This document shows positions 27,206-34,376 of a stretch of DNA of 64,000 nt, piece after piece. Made by a program: the position numbers and the translations under genes. Where the stretch lies: NCBI RefSeq assembly GCF_900566075.1, contig NZ_UPHU01000001.1:2108001-2172000 (forward strand). Reading direction: 5' to 3'. This DNA comes from Mycobacterium pseudokansasii. GTDB lineage: Bacteria; Actinomycetota; Actinomycetes; Mycobacteriales; Mycobacteriaceae. Positions within the stretch are counted from its first letter, which is position 1; each line of letters begins with the position of its first letter. Below the pieces are notes generated by a model that was not told the DNA's origin, did not search any database, and worked only from the letters and a program-made list of their open reading frames with translations.

Positions 27206-28095
27206 GCCGAAGCTCCCATGGCTTCGGCCAGCGCGGAGGGTAGTGCCACCGAGAGCACGCCGTCGCGGGGCAGCAGCGGCAACGGCTCGAGATGCGCCCC
27301 GTTCGCACCGGCACCCGCGTGCACCACGTCGAATCCGGTGTCGCAGCGCGGGCAGCGCAGCAGCGCGTCACACAGTTCCGCGCCGGCCAGCGTGTCGTCA
27401 CACATCGGACAGTGGTCGCGGTAGGCGAACGTGTGGTCGCCGACCCGGCACGCCAGCCACGCTGTTCCCTCGACCAGGAAACCTCCGACCTCGCCGGGTG
27501 CCAGGTCGTCCAGCTCCGGCACCGGGTGCCAGGAGGTGGCGTCATGGCTGTCGGAATGCACTCGCGCCAAGAGGGTTTCGGCCGGAATGAGGGTGCCCGG
27601 CTTGGTGTCCGTGACCAGCTCGATCGAGCAGATCTCCGGGGCGGCCGCCCGGATGGCGTCCTGCACCGCCAGCTCGAGCGTCACCGCCGACGACGGGCAA
27701 CTCTTGCAGCTCCCGGTGAACGCCAACCGGACGACGGTGTCGGTGACCTCGAGCAGATCGACGTCGCCGCCGTGCGAACCCAGGTAGGGGCGCACCCGTT
27801 CCAGCGCGTCCGACACCCGCCGGTGCGCATCGTGGGGGTGCAGGCCGTGTACCAGGAGCAGGCTGGCCACCAGGTCGTCGGTGGCCAGCCGCTCGGCCAA
27901 ACCGGGGTCGTCCAGCGATCGCATGATCCGCTCCAGCCCGGCTCCGTAGAGCCCGACCACCTCGCGGACCAGCTGTTGGGCGCGTTCGTGCGCGGCCGTC
28001 CCGGCCGCCGCGCAGGAATCCAGCAAGGTCTGGATTCGATCGCCCGCGGTGCGCCATTGTGTGTCGTTCTCGGGGGTATCCGGGCGATCGGCCAT
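27202..28095 (-). CDS. hhyE: Iron-sulfur protein HhyE: NifU-like domain plus Rieske-like domain with four Cys
   Basis: This 297-residue protein lies 3 bp downstream of hhyL. Residues about 85-170 form a NifU C-terminal-type domain with GSHGGDVDLLEV and the FTGSCKSCPSS motif (C130, C133). Residues about 190-297 resemble a Rieske ferredoxin. The ligand positions read CPMC (C229, C232) and CPRC (C248, C251) followed by DTGFDV. Classical Rieske sites have CPH...CPWH, so the two His ligands are replaced by Cys. I recall HhyE of M. smegmatis as the iron-sulfur partner required for H2 oxidation by the high-affinity hydrogenase. It probably carries electrons from HhyS towards the quinone pool. The N-terminal 85 residues are helical and unassigned. 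Confidence 0.85.
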   Translation of the reverse strand: MADRPDTPENDTQWRTAGDRIQTLLDSCAAAGTAAHERAQQLVREVVGLYGAGLERIMRSLDDPGLAERLATDDLVASLLLVHGLHPHDAHRRVSDALERVRPYLGSHGGDVDLLEVTDTVVRLAFTGSCKSCPSSAVTLELAVQDAIRAAAPEICSIELVTDTKPGTLIPAETLLARVHSDSHDATSWHPVPELDDLAPGEVGGFLVEGTAWLACRVGDHTFAYRDHCPMCDDTLAGAELCDALLRCPRCDTGFDVVHAGAGANGAHLEPLPLLPRDGVLSVALPSALAEAMGASA

Positions 28096-28098
28096 GCG

Positions 28099-29898
28099 TC
28101 ACTCCGTCGATGGTGACTGCGTCGGCGTGTGCAGTCTCTCGAGTGTCTTGCCCTTGCCCAGGTACATATGTACGCCGCAGGGCAGGCACGGATCGAAACT
28201 GCGCACGGTGCGCATCACGTCGATGCCCTTGAAGTTCTCCCGGCTGTTCTCCTCGAAGATCGGCTGACCCTGCACCGCATCCTCGTAGGGGCCCGGCGTG
28301 CCGTAGCTGTCGCGCGGGTTGGCGTTCCAGGGGGTGGGCGGATACGGGTGATAGTTGGCGATCTTGCCGTCGCGGATCACCATGTGGTGGCTGAGCACGC
28401 CGCGGACCGCCTCGGTGAAGCCACAGCCGATGGCCTCGTCGGGCACCTCGAAGCGCTCCCAGGTCTTGGTTCGTCCGGCGCGGATCTCCGCCAACGCCTT
28501 CTCGGCGAAATGCAGCGCGCACGCGGCCGCGTAGGCCTGGAAGTAGGTGCGGGCCCGATCACGTTCGATGGTGTTGCTGCCGTGCCTGGGCACCCTCCAC
28601 TCGAATTCGACCGGCCCCTTCAGCGCGGTCTTGGGCAGGTTGATCTTGACGCTGTTGCCGGTCGCCTTGACGTAGCCGATGTCGACCAGGCCGGCCAGCG
28701 CCGTCGCCCACAGCCGCGCCAGCGGGCCGCCGCCGGTGTCCAGCGCCAGATGGTCCTTGCCGTCGAACCAGCGCGGCGACATCACCCAGCTGTATTTGCC
28801 GCCGTCCAGATCCCGCTTCTGCGGATGCGGGTTGGTGTGCTGGTTCCACGGGTGGCGCCGGTCCACCGTATTGCCCAGCGGATCGGTCTTGACGAACATC
28901 TCCTGGTCGGTCCAGTCGTCGTAATACGAACTGCCCAACAGGATTCGGATGCCCAGGTTGATGTCCACCAGCGAGTGGGTGACCAGTTTTCCGTCGACCA
29001 CCACACCCGGGGTAACGAACATGGCGTTACCCCAACGCTCCATGTCCTTGTAAGCGAAGTTGCACACCTCGGGATCCTGGAACGAGCCCCAACAGCCCAG
29101 CAGCGTGCGGCGCAGGCCGACCTTCTCGTAGCCGGGCAGGGCGTCGTAGAAGAAGTCGAACAGGTCGTCGTGCATCGGCACGACCTTCTTCATGAACTCG
29201 ACGTAGCGCATCAGCCGGGTCATGTAGTCGGTCATCAACTGGACGGTGGCGGTGGTCCCGATGCCACCCGGGTACAGCGTGGACGGGTGTACGTGGCGAC
29301 CCTCCATGAGGCAGAACATTTCTCGGGTCCAGCGGCTGACCTGCAGGGCCTCCCGGTAGAACTCGCCGCTGAACGGGTTGAGCGAGCGCATGATCTCGGC
29401 GATGGTCTTGTAGCCGTGCGCGTCGGCGTGCGGAGCCGCGGTTTTCTCCGCCTCGGCCAGCACCCCCGGATTGGTCTCGGCGACCATCTTCTCGCAGAAG
29501 TCCACGCCGACCAGGTTCTCCTGGAAGATGTTGTGGTCGAACATGTATTCCGCGGCCTCGCCGAGGTTGATCAGCCATTCGCCGAGGTGCGGCGGCTTGA
29601 CCCCGTAGGCCATGTTCTGGGTGTAGCAGGAACACGTCGCGTGGTTGTCGCCGCAGATGCCGCAGATGCGGCTGGTGATGAAGTGGGCGTCGCGAGGGTC
29701 CTTGCCCTTCATGAAGATCGAGTAGCCGCGGAAGATCGACGAGGTGCTGTGACACTCGACGACCTCTTTGTTCTCGAAGTCGATCTTGGTGTAAATGCCG
29801 AGGCTACCCACGATCCGGGTGATCGGATCCCAGGACATTTCGACGAGCTGGCCGGGTTCGCGCTTGGCGGTGGTCGGCTCGGGGACGATAGTGGTCAT
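28099..29898 (-). CDS. hhyL: [NiFe]-hydrogenase large subunit HhyL (group 1h)
   Basis: The catalytic subunit of a high-affinity, oxygen-tolerant uptake hydrogenase that splits H2 at a Ni-Fe(CN)2CO site. At 599 residues it has both ligand motifs: RICGICGDNHATCSC with C79 and C82, and FDPCLPCGVHMY with C571 and C574. Processing is expected after H577 and would release the last 22 residues. The CSCYTQNMAYG continuation and the length are those of the actinobacterial group 1h (Hhy) type rather than group 2a or 3b. ATG at 29898 is supported by the family start. It lies 70 bp downstream of hhyS and 3 bp upstream of hhyE. Every Hyp factor needed is encoded in the same run of genes. Confidence 0.95.
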   Translation of the reverse strand: MTTIVPEPTTAKREPGQLVEMSWDPITRIVGSLGIYTKIDFENKEVVECHSTSSIFRGYSIFMKGKDPRDAHFITSRICGICGDNHATCSCYTQNMAYGVKPPHLGEWLINLGEAAEYMFDHNIFQENLVGVDFCEKMVAETNPGVLAEAEKTAAPHADAHGYKTIAEIMRSLNPFSGEFYREALQVSRWTREMFCLMEGRHVHPSTLYPGGIGTTATVQLMTDYMTRLMRYVEFMKKVVPMHDDLFDFFYDALPGYEKVGLRRTLLGCWGSFQDPEVCNFAYKDMERWGNAMFVTPGVVVDGKLVTHSLVDINLGIRILLGSSYYDDWTDQEMFVKTDPLGNTVDRRHPWNQHTNPHPQKRDLDGGKYSWVMSPRWFDGKDHLALDTGGGPLARLWATALAGLVDIGYVKATGNSVKINLPKTALKGPVEFEWRVPRHGSNTIERDRARTYFQAYAAACALHFAEKALAEIRAGRTKTWERFEVPDEAIGCGFTEAVRGVLSHHMVIRDGKIANYHPYPPTPWNANPRDSYGTPGPYEDAVQGQPIFEENSRENFKGIDVMRTVRSFDPCLPCGVHMYLGKGKTLERLHTPTQSPSTE

Positions 29899-29968
29899 CG
29901 AAATCTCTCCGTCCGAGATGCTGAGTTGGGAATGGCGCGCTTGACCTGGCAGTCCAGCTGCCAGGTAC

Positions 29969-31024
29969 TCACCAGGTTCTCTGGGCTCCGGTGGTGAGTT
30001 GGGTGCCCTTGTGGCGCCAGCGTGGTTCCTTGTCGACGGTGCGCGCCGTGATACCCCGCAGGTTGCGAATCACGGTTCCGTACAGACCCGACGCGGTGGT
30101 GGACACCTTGCCGCCCGGTGGCTCGTCCATGAAGGGCATGAACTTGTCGGGGAAGCCCGGCATGGTGCAGCCGATGCAGATGCCGCCGACGTTCGGGCAC
30201 CCGCCGACACCGTTGATCCAGCCGCGCTTGGGCACGTTGCATTTCACAACGGGACCCCAACAGCCAAGTTTCACAATGCATTTCGGCGAGCCGTATTCGG
30301 TGGCGAAGTCGCCCTGCTCGTAGTAGCCGGCTCGGTCGCAGCCCTCGTGCACGGTCTGGCCGAACAACCACTTGGGCCGCAGCGCGTCGTCGAGCGGAAT
30401 CATGGGCGCCTGGCCGGTCGCCATGTAGAGCAGGTAGGTCAGCGTCTCGGCGAGGTTGTCGGGATGGATCGGGCAGCCGGGCACGCAGACGATCGGGATG
30501 CCGGCCTTGCTCTTCCAATCCCAGCCGAGATAGTCGGGAACACCCATCGCGCCGGTGGGATTGCCGGCCATGGCGTGGATGCCGCCATAGGTGGCGCAGG
30601 TCCCGACGGCGACGACCGCGGTGGCCTTGGGTGCCAGCCGGTCGAGCCACTCGCTGGTGGTGATCGGCTGGCCGGTGGCCGGGTCGTTGCCGAACCCGCA
30701 CCAATAGCCCTCGTCCTTGATCTTTTCGTTGGGTATCGACCCTTCGACGACCAGCACGAAGGGCTCCAATTCGCCGCGATCGGCTTTGAAGAACCAGGCG
30801 AGGAAGTCGTCGGCCCCGCCGGTGGGTCCGCATTCGAAATCGATCAACGGCCAGTGGACGGCGACTTTGGGGAGGCCAGGAAGCGCTCCGAGAGCGATCT
30901 CCTCGACGCTGGGCTGGGTGGCGGCAGTCAACGCCACCGAATCGCCGTCACAGCTGAGACCTGCGTTGATCCACAGAACGTGAATCAACGCTTCTTCTGC
31001 TTTGACTGCTGCTTCTGTTGGCAT
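29969..31024 (-). CDS. hhyS: [NiFe]-hydrogenase small subunit HhyS (group 1h)
   Basis: The electron-transfer subunit, carrying three iron-sulfur clusters from the active site to the partner protein. Cys-containing segments appear in order: INAGLSCDGDS (C25, D28), VGTCATYGG, CVPGCPIHPDN, HEGCDRAGYY, KCIVKLGCWGPVVKCNVPKRGW and GCPNVGGICIGCTMPGFPD. In the related Ralstonia actinobacterial-type enzyme the proximal cluster has one Asp ligand (known structure); D28 in the SCDGD stretch is the matching residue here. There is no twin-arginine signal, as expected for group 1h, so the enzyme stays on the cytoplasmic side. ATG is at 31024. A 271-bp gap to hypB upstream offers room for its own promoter. 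Confidence 0.95.
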   Translation of the reverse strand: MPTEAAVKAEEALIHVLWINAGLSCDGDSVALTAATQPSVEEIALGALPGLPKVAVHWPLIDFECGPTGGADDFLAWFFKADRGELEPFVLVVEGSIPNEKIKDEGYWCGFGNDPATGQPITTSEWLDRLAPKATAVVAVGTCATYGGIHAMAGNPTGAMGVPDYLGWDWKSKAGIPIVCVPGCPIHPDNLAETLTYLLYMATGQAPMIPLDDALRPKWLFGQTVHEGCDRAGYYEQGDFATEYGSPKCIVKLGCWGPVVKCNVPKRGWINGVGGCPNVGGICIGCTMPGFPDKFMPFMDEPPGGKVSTTASGLYGTVIRNLRGITARTVDKEPRWRHKGTQLTTGAQRTW

Positions 31025-31104
31025 ATTGCAGCTTTCCGGGGCGAGCTGAAACCCCTGACGCTGCCGGAGTCGACCGTCGGCCCACTTGCGCAGCGCTATT
31101 TCTG

Positions 31105-31134
31105 GGTCTACTCCGTGTCGTTGTGCCTTGTCAA
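31105..31134 (-). promoter_or_regulatory. Candidate promoter for hhyS-hhyL
   Basis: On the minus strand TTGACA (31129-31134) is followed after 18 bp by TAGACC (31105-31110), about 80 bp before the hhyS start. The -35 is perfect, while the -10 lacks the final T. It is the best match in the 271-bp gap between hypB and hhyS. It would let the structural genes be transcribed apart from nicT-hypAB. No operator is evident. Confidence 0.3.
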
Positions 31135-31295
31135 TGGTTCGCAGGTGGCAGCCGATTCGGCATTCGATGGCGGCCTGTTGGCTAGCCTGTCTTTGTTCTT
31201 CAGCAGCAGTGCCAGAACAGAATTCGCAATCCGGCCATGCGCATGATCATTGCGAACCGTTTGCAATTGACGTTGCGCCAACACCCGATGCCACC

Positions 31296-32078
31296 CTAGC
31301 CGGTGGGCACGCCGCGGGTGAACCGACGCAGCCAATCGAACCAGGCGGCCATGCCCGCACCCGTGCGCGCACTGACCGGCAGGATCGCCGCGGCCGCATT
31401 CACTTGGCGGACATGGGCGATGTAGGCCTCCACATCGGCGTCCAGGTAGGGCACCAGGTCAATCTTGTTGAGCAGCACCACGTCCACTGAGCGAAACATC
31501 ACCGGATATTTGAGCGGTTTGTCCTCGCCTTCGGTGACGGAATAGACCATGGCCTTAGCGTGCTCGCCGACGTCGAATTCGGCCGGGCAGACCAGGTTGC
31601 CGACGTTTTCAATGATCACCAGGTCCAGGCCGGGCAGGTCCAGACCCGGCAGGGCGCGGTTGACCATGGGAGCGTCCAGATGGCATTCGCCGCCAAAACC
31701 GTTGCTGGTGTTGAGCAGTGACACCTGGGCACCGCGACCGCTGAGTTTGGCGGCATCCAGGTCGGTGGCGATGTCGCCCTCGATTATCCCGATCGCGAAC
31801 TCTCCGGCGAGCTCGTCGAGCGTGGCTTGCAGCACGGTGGTCTTTCCCGACCCGGGTGAGCTCATCAGGTTGAGCGCGCGGATGCCGTTGCCGTCGAATG
31901 CCGCCCGGTTGATCGTGGCGCGCGCGTCGTTCTCGGCGAAGATGTCTTCGAGCACATCGATGCGCGCAGTGCCGGTCTGGTAACCGGTGTGATCGCCGTG
32001 CTCGTGCTGGTGCTCCCGTACGTGTTCGTGCTCGTGGATGTGCACGGTCCCGTCGTCGTGGCGGTGAAACCTACCCAT
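31296..32078 (-). CDS. hypB: Nickel-delivery GTPase HypB
   Basis: HypB is a GTPase that, with HypA, loads nickel into the large subunit. The 260-residue protein begins MGRFHRHDDG and has a His-rich stretch (HIHEHEHVREHQHEHGDH, residues about 14-31) for nickel storage. The G domain follows: P-loop LMSSPGSGKTT, IEGDIATDLDA, the metal-site region NGFGGECHLDA with Cys and His, VIIENVGNLVCP and the NKID specificity motif. ATG at 32078 is preferred to the one three codons earlier because it gives MGRFHRH, the usual start. It follows hypA after 12 bp. The mycobacterial His stretch is moderate in length compared with rhizobial HypB. Confidence 0.95.
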   Translation of the reverse strand: MGRFHRHDDGTVHIHEHEHVREHQHEHGDHTGYQTGTARIDVLEDIFAENDARATINRAAFDGNGIRALNLMSSPGSGKTTVLQATLDELAGEFAIGIIEGDIATDLDAAKLSGRGAQVSLLNTSNGFGGECHLDAPMVNRALPGLDLPGLDLVIIENVGNLVCPAEFDVGEHAKAMVYSVTEGEDKPLKYPVMFRSVDVVLLNKIDLVPYLDADVEAYIAHVRQVNAAAAILPVSARTGAGMAAWFDWLRRFTRGVPTG

Positions 32079-32090
32079 TATCAACACCTT

Positions 32091-32426
32091 TCACGAGACA
32101 TCGAGCGACGTCACCAGGAATTCGTTGCCGCGTAGCACCTCGATGTCGGGACTGTCGCATTGCGGGCACCAGATCGACCAGGGCGAGGTGATTTCCGACT
32201 GACGGCCGCAGGCACGGCAGCGGACCTCGGCGGTGACGCATTCCAGTTCCAGCTCGGCGTCCGGCATGTCCGCCGAGTCGCGGATCAGCGTCCAGCAAAA
32301 CGACAGCGACTCCGGGACCACCTGGCGAAGCGCGCCCACCCGCACGCGGACGACGTCGACGTGGCGTCCGTCGGCATGCGTCTTGACCACGCCGGCGATC
32401 GCCTCGCACAGGGCGAGCTCATGCAT
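32091..32426 (-). CDS. hypA: Nickel metallochaperone HypA
   Basis: HypA inserts nickel into the hydrogenase precursor together with HypB. It has 111 residues and starts MHELALCEAI; the His at position 2 is the nickel ligand. The zinc site is visible as CRAC (about residues 71-74) and CPQC (about 87-90), with FCWTLIRDSADMPDAELE between. ATG is at 32424-32426. The frame stays open upstream into nicT as an overlap, but MHEL is diagnostic for the true start. It lies 120 bp after the nicT stop and 12 bp before hypB, so nicT-hypA-hypB form a nickel import and delivery unit. Confidence 0.95.
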   Translation of the reverse strand: MHELALCEAIAGVVKTHADGRHVDVVRVRVGALRQVVPESLSFCWTLIRDSADMPDAELELECVTAEVRCRACGRQSEITSPWSIWCPQCDSPDIEVLRGNEFLVTSLDVS

Positions 32427-32545
32427 GACCGTGCCCCGCGTGCCTGCGGGCGGGCGAGCCCATGAGCCTGTTCTACACCGTCGACGACCAACGGGCCATC
32501 TCGCCGCGACCGGCCCGGGGCGCTCGTGGGCACGCACCCGGACCG

Positions 32546-33679
32546 TCAGGCGCGCTCGACCGTCGGCACCCACTTTTCTTCGATGCGACCGAGGCGCCAT
32601 ACCAGCAGGGCGACGGCCCAGGTGACCACGAACATGGCGGCGACCGCGAAGCCGACCACGTTCAGGTCCAATCCGGCGATCCACTTCCAGAACGGGCCCC
32701 GCCAGCCGAATTCGTCGGCGAAGAGGCCGAGCAGTTCGGCGCTGCCGATCAGCAACGCGACCGCTACCGACAGGGCGGTGATGGTGATGTTGTAGTAGAT
32801 CTTGCGCACCGGATTGGAGAATGCCCAGCCGTAGGCGAAGTTCATGAACGAACCGTCGATGGTGTCCAGCAGGCACATGCCCGCGGTGAACAACACCGGC
32901 AGGCACAGGATGGCGTACCAGGGTAACCCGGCTGCCGCGCTGGTGCTCGCCAGGATCAGCAGCGCGATCTCGGTGGCGGTGTCGAAGCCCAGCCCGAACA
33001 GCAACCCCACCGGATACATATGCCACGACTTGGTGATCGCCTTGGTGAACCGCCCGAGGAATCGGTTGATCAGCCCTCGGTTGTCCAGCTGTCGCTCCAG
33101 CTCGGCTTCGTTGAACTCGCCACGACGCAACCGGGCGAACACGCGCAGGATGCCGGCCAGGACGATGACGTTGAGCACGGCGATCAGATACAGGAACACT
33201 CCGGAGACCCCGGTGCCGATCAGGCCGGTGTAATGGTGCAACGAGGAGGAGTCTTGTTGAACCGGTCCGACGATGGCTTTGACTCCGGTCGCCAGTAATA
33301 CCGCCAGAGCAAAGACGACGGTGGAGTGGCCCAGCGAGAAGAAGAACCCGGCGGCCAGCGGCCGCTGCCCGTCGTTCATCAGCTTGCGGGTGGTGTTGTC
33401 GATGGCGGCGATGTGGTCGGCATCGAAGGCGTGCCGCATGCCGAGCGTGTATGCGGTCAAGCCGATGCCGATGCCAAATGCCTTGCCGCCCACGGCTAGT
33501 TGCGCGGGCTCCACCAAAGCGATCAGGGTGATCCAGCCAACCAGGTGCAGCGCGACGATGACGGCCAACATCGATCCCAGGCGCCACCACTCCGCTGGTG
33601 CCAATACGCCGAGCACCCGGGAGAAACCTGTCGACTGTGAGGGATGTGACGGGCGCCGGTCGAGTTCTCTACGGGCCAT
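32546..33679 (-). CDS. nicT: Nickel/cobalt permease NicT (NiCoT family)
   Basis: A 377-residue inner-membrane permease with about eight helices that imports Ni2+ (and possibly Co2+). The signature in helix II, RHAFDADHIAAIDNTTRKL at about residues 82-100, is complete, as is LGFDTATEIALL in the second half. FFFSLGHSTVV and LFTAGMCLLDTIDG are further NiCoT motifs. The cytosolic Arg-rich N-terminus (residues 1-30) is typical. Here it feeds the hydrogenase; orthologues remain in M. tuberculosis (Rv2856), which has lost the enzyme. Upstream lies a good -35/-10 pair with an overlapping palindrome (33719-33757) and then the WhiB4-like gene. Cobalt import could also serve the cobalamin genes in this window. 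Confidence 0.95.
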   Translation of the reverse strand: MARRELDRRPSHPSQSTGFSRVLGVLAPAEWWRLGSMLAVIVALHLVGWITLIALVEPAQLAVGGKAFGIGIGLTAYTLGMRHAFDADHIAAIDNTTRKLMNDGQRPLAAGFFFSLGHSTVVFALAVLLATGVKAIVGPVQQDSSSLHHYTGLIGTGVSGVFLYLIAVLNVIVLAGILRVFARLRRGEFNEAELERQLDNRGLINRFLGRFTKAITKSWHMYPVGLLFGLGFDTATEIALLILASTSAAAGLPWYAILCLPVLFTAGMCLLDTIDGSFMNFAYGWAFSNPVRKIYYNITITALSVAVALLIGSAELLGLFADEFGWRGPFWKWIAGLDLNVVGFAVAAMFVVTWAVALLVWRLGRIEEKWVPTVERA

Positions 33680-33718
33680 GTTGGTCCTTGCAGCGGCGGG
33701 CGGAACACAACAGCCAAG

Positions 33719-33757
33719 ACTGTAGGTTGCGTCACAAGTTATTGCAAGTCACTTGCA
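33719..33757 (-). promoter_or_regulatory. nicT promoter with overlapping palindromic operator
   Basis: On the minus strand TTGCAA (33742-33747) and TACAGT (33719-33724) are separated by exactly 17 bp, a good sigma-70-type promoter 40 bp before the nicT ATG. A perfect 7-1-7 palindrome, TGCAAGT-C-ACTTGCA (33743-33757), covers the -35 box. A regulator bound there would block or recruit RNA polymerase. A nickel-responsive Fur-type or NikR-type factor, or the adjacent WhiB4-like protein, are candidates. The arrangement is seen; the regulator is inferred. Confidence 0.55.
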
Positions 33758-33799
33758 GAAGCGCCGGGGGTTTGTCGCCGGTGAACACCGCGTTGCGTG

Positions 33800-34180
33800 C
33801 TACGCGCTGGCGGCGCCGGTCGGAGCTGCCGCGGTGCCATGGTTGCGCCGGGCGGCGATGTAGGCCGCCCAGGACTTCACTTCGGGGTGCTGCTTGAGCA
33901 GGGCGCGACGCTGGCGCTCCGTCAGCCCGCCCCAGATCCCGTACTCGACGCGGTTGTCGAGAGCATCGGCGGCGCACTCGAGAATCACCGGGCAGCTCCG
34001 GCAGATCGTCGCCGCTTCCCGCTGGGCGGCTCCGCGCACGAACAATTCCTCTGGGTCGATGTTGCGGCACCGGGCTTTGGACACCCACGCGGAGCGGGCT
34101 TCGGCGTCCGAGCCGTAGGGAAGGCGATGAACTGCAGTAACGGCGCCGGTTTGTGCGGCGTAGTTCCGGATTTTTGGCAC
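33800..34180 (-). CDS. WhiB4-like iron-sulfur transcription factor
   Basis: A 126-residue Wbl protein. The four cluster ligands are C38 (SKARCRN), C60 and C63 (ICRSCP) and C69 (LECAAD); the GIWGG turn follows at about residues 81-85, then an Arg-rich helix (TERQRRALLKQHPEVKSW). AWVSKARC, FVRGAAQRE and ECAADALDN match WhiB4 more closely than WhiB1, WhiB2 or WhiB3 as I remember them. WhiB4 is an oxygen- and redox-sensitive regulator. GTG at 34180 has a GGGGGAA site upstream. Its place 120 bp upstream of nicT on the same strand suggests it regulates, or is regulated with, the hydrogenase genes. The true WhiB4 orthologue is expected elsewhere in the genome, so this is probably a paralogue. Confidence 0.9.
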   Translation of the reverse strand: MPKIRNYAAQTGAVTAVHRLPYGSDAEARSAWVSKARCRNIDPEELFVRGAAQREAATICRSCPVILECAADALDNRVEYGIWGGLTERQRRALLKQHPEVKSWAAYIAARRNHGTAAAPTGAASA

Positions 34181-34376
34181 GAGATTCCCCCAAGGCTGCG
34201 GCCGGCGTCAACAGATGAACTTGTCGAACGGCCTGTTTTGCCCGCGAGGCAAGTGCGTGCCCGCGCCAGATTCGCCGGCGGCTCGACCTGCTGTCATACT
34301 CATCCCCGCTGATGCAGGGATCGCGCGGTGTCGAACAGGCGTCTGCCGCGACAGTACGAAAAGGCGTCAGGTAGCG

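Noticed and set aside
31025..31295. Minus-strand reading before hhyS (DKAQRHGVDPEIALRKWADGRL)
   Set aside because: It briefly resembles the tail of a MazG-type protein, but it is short, has no start or upstream domain and runs into the hhyS start. Chance or an old remnant cannot be told apart.
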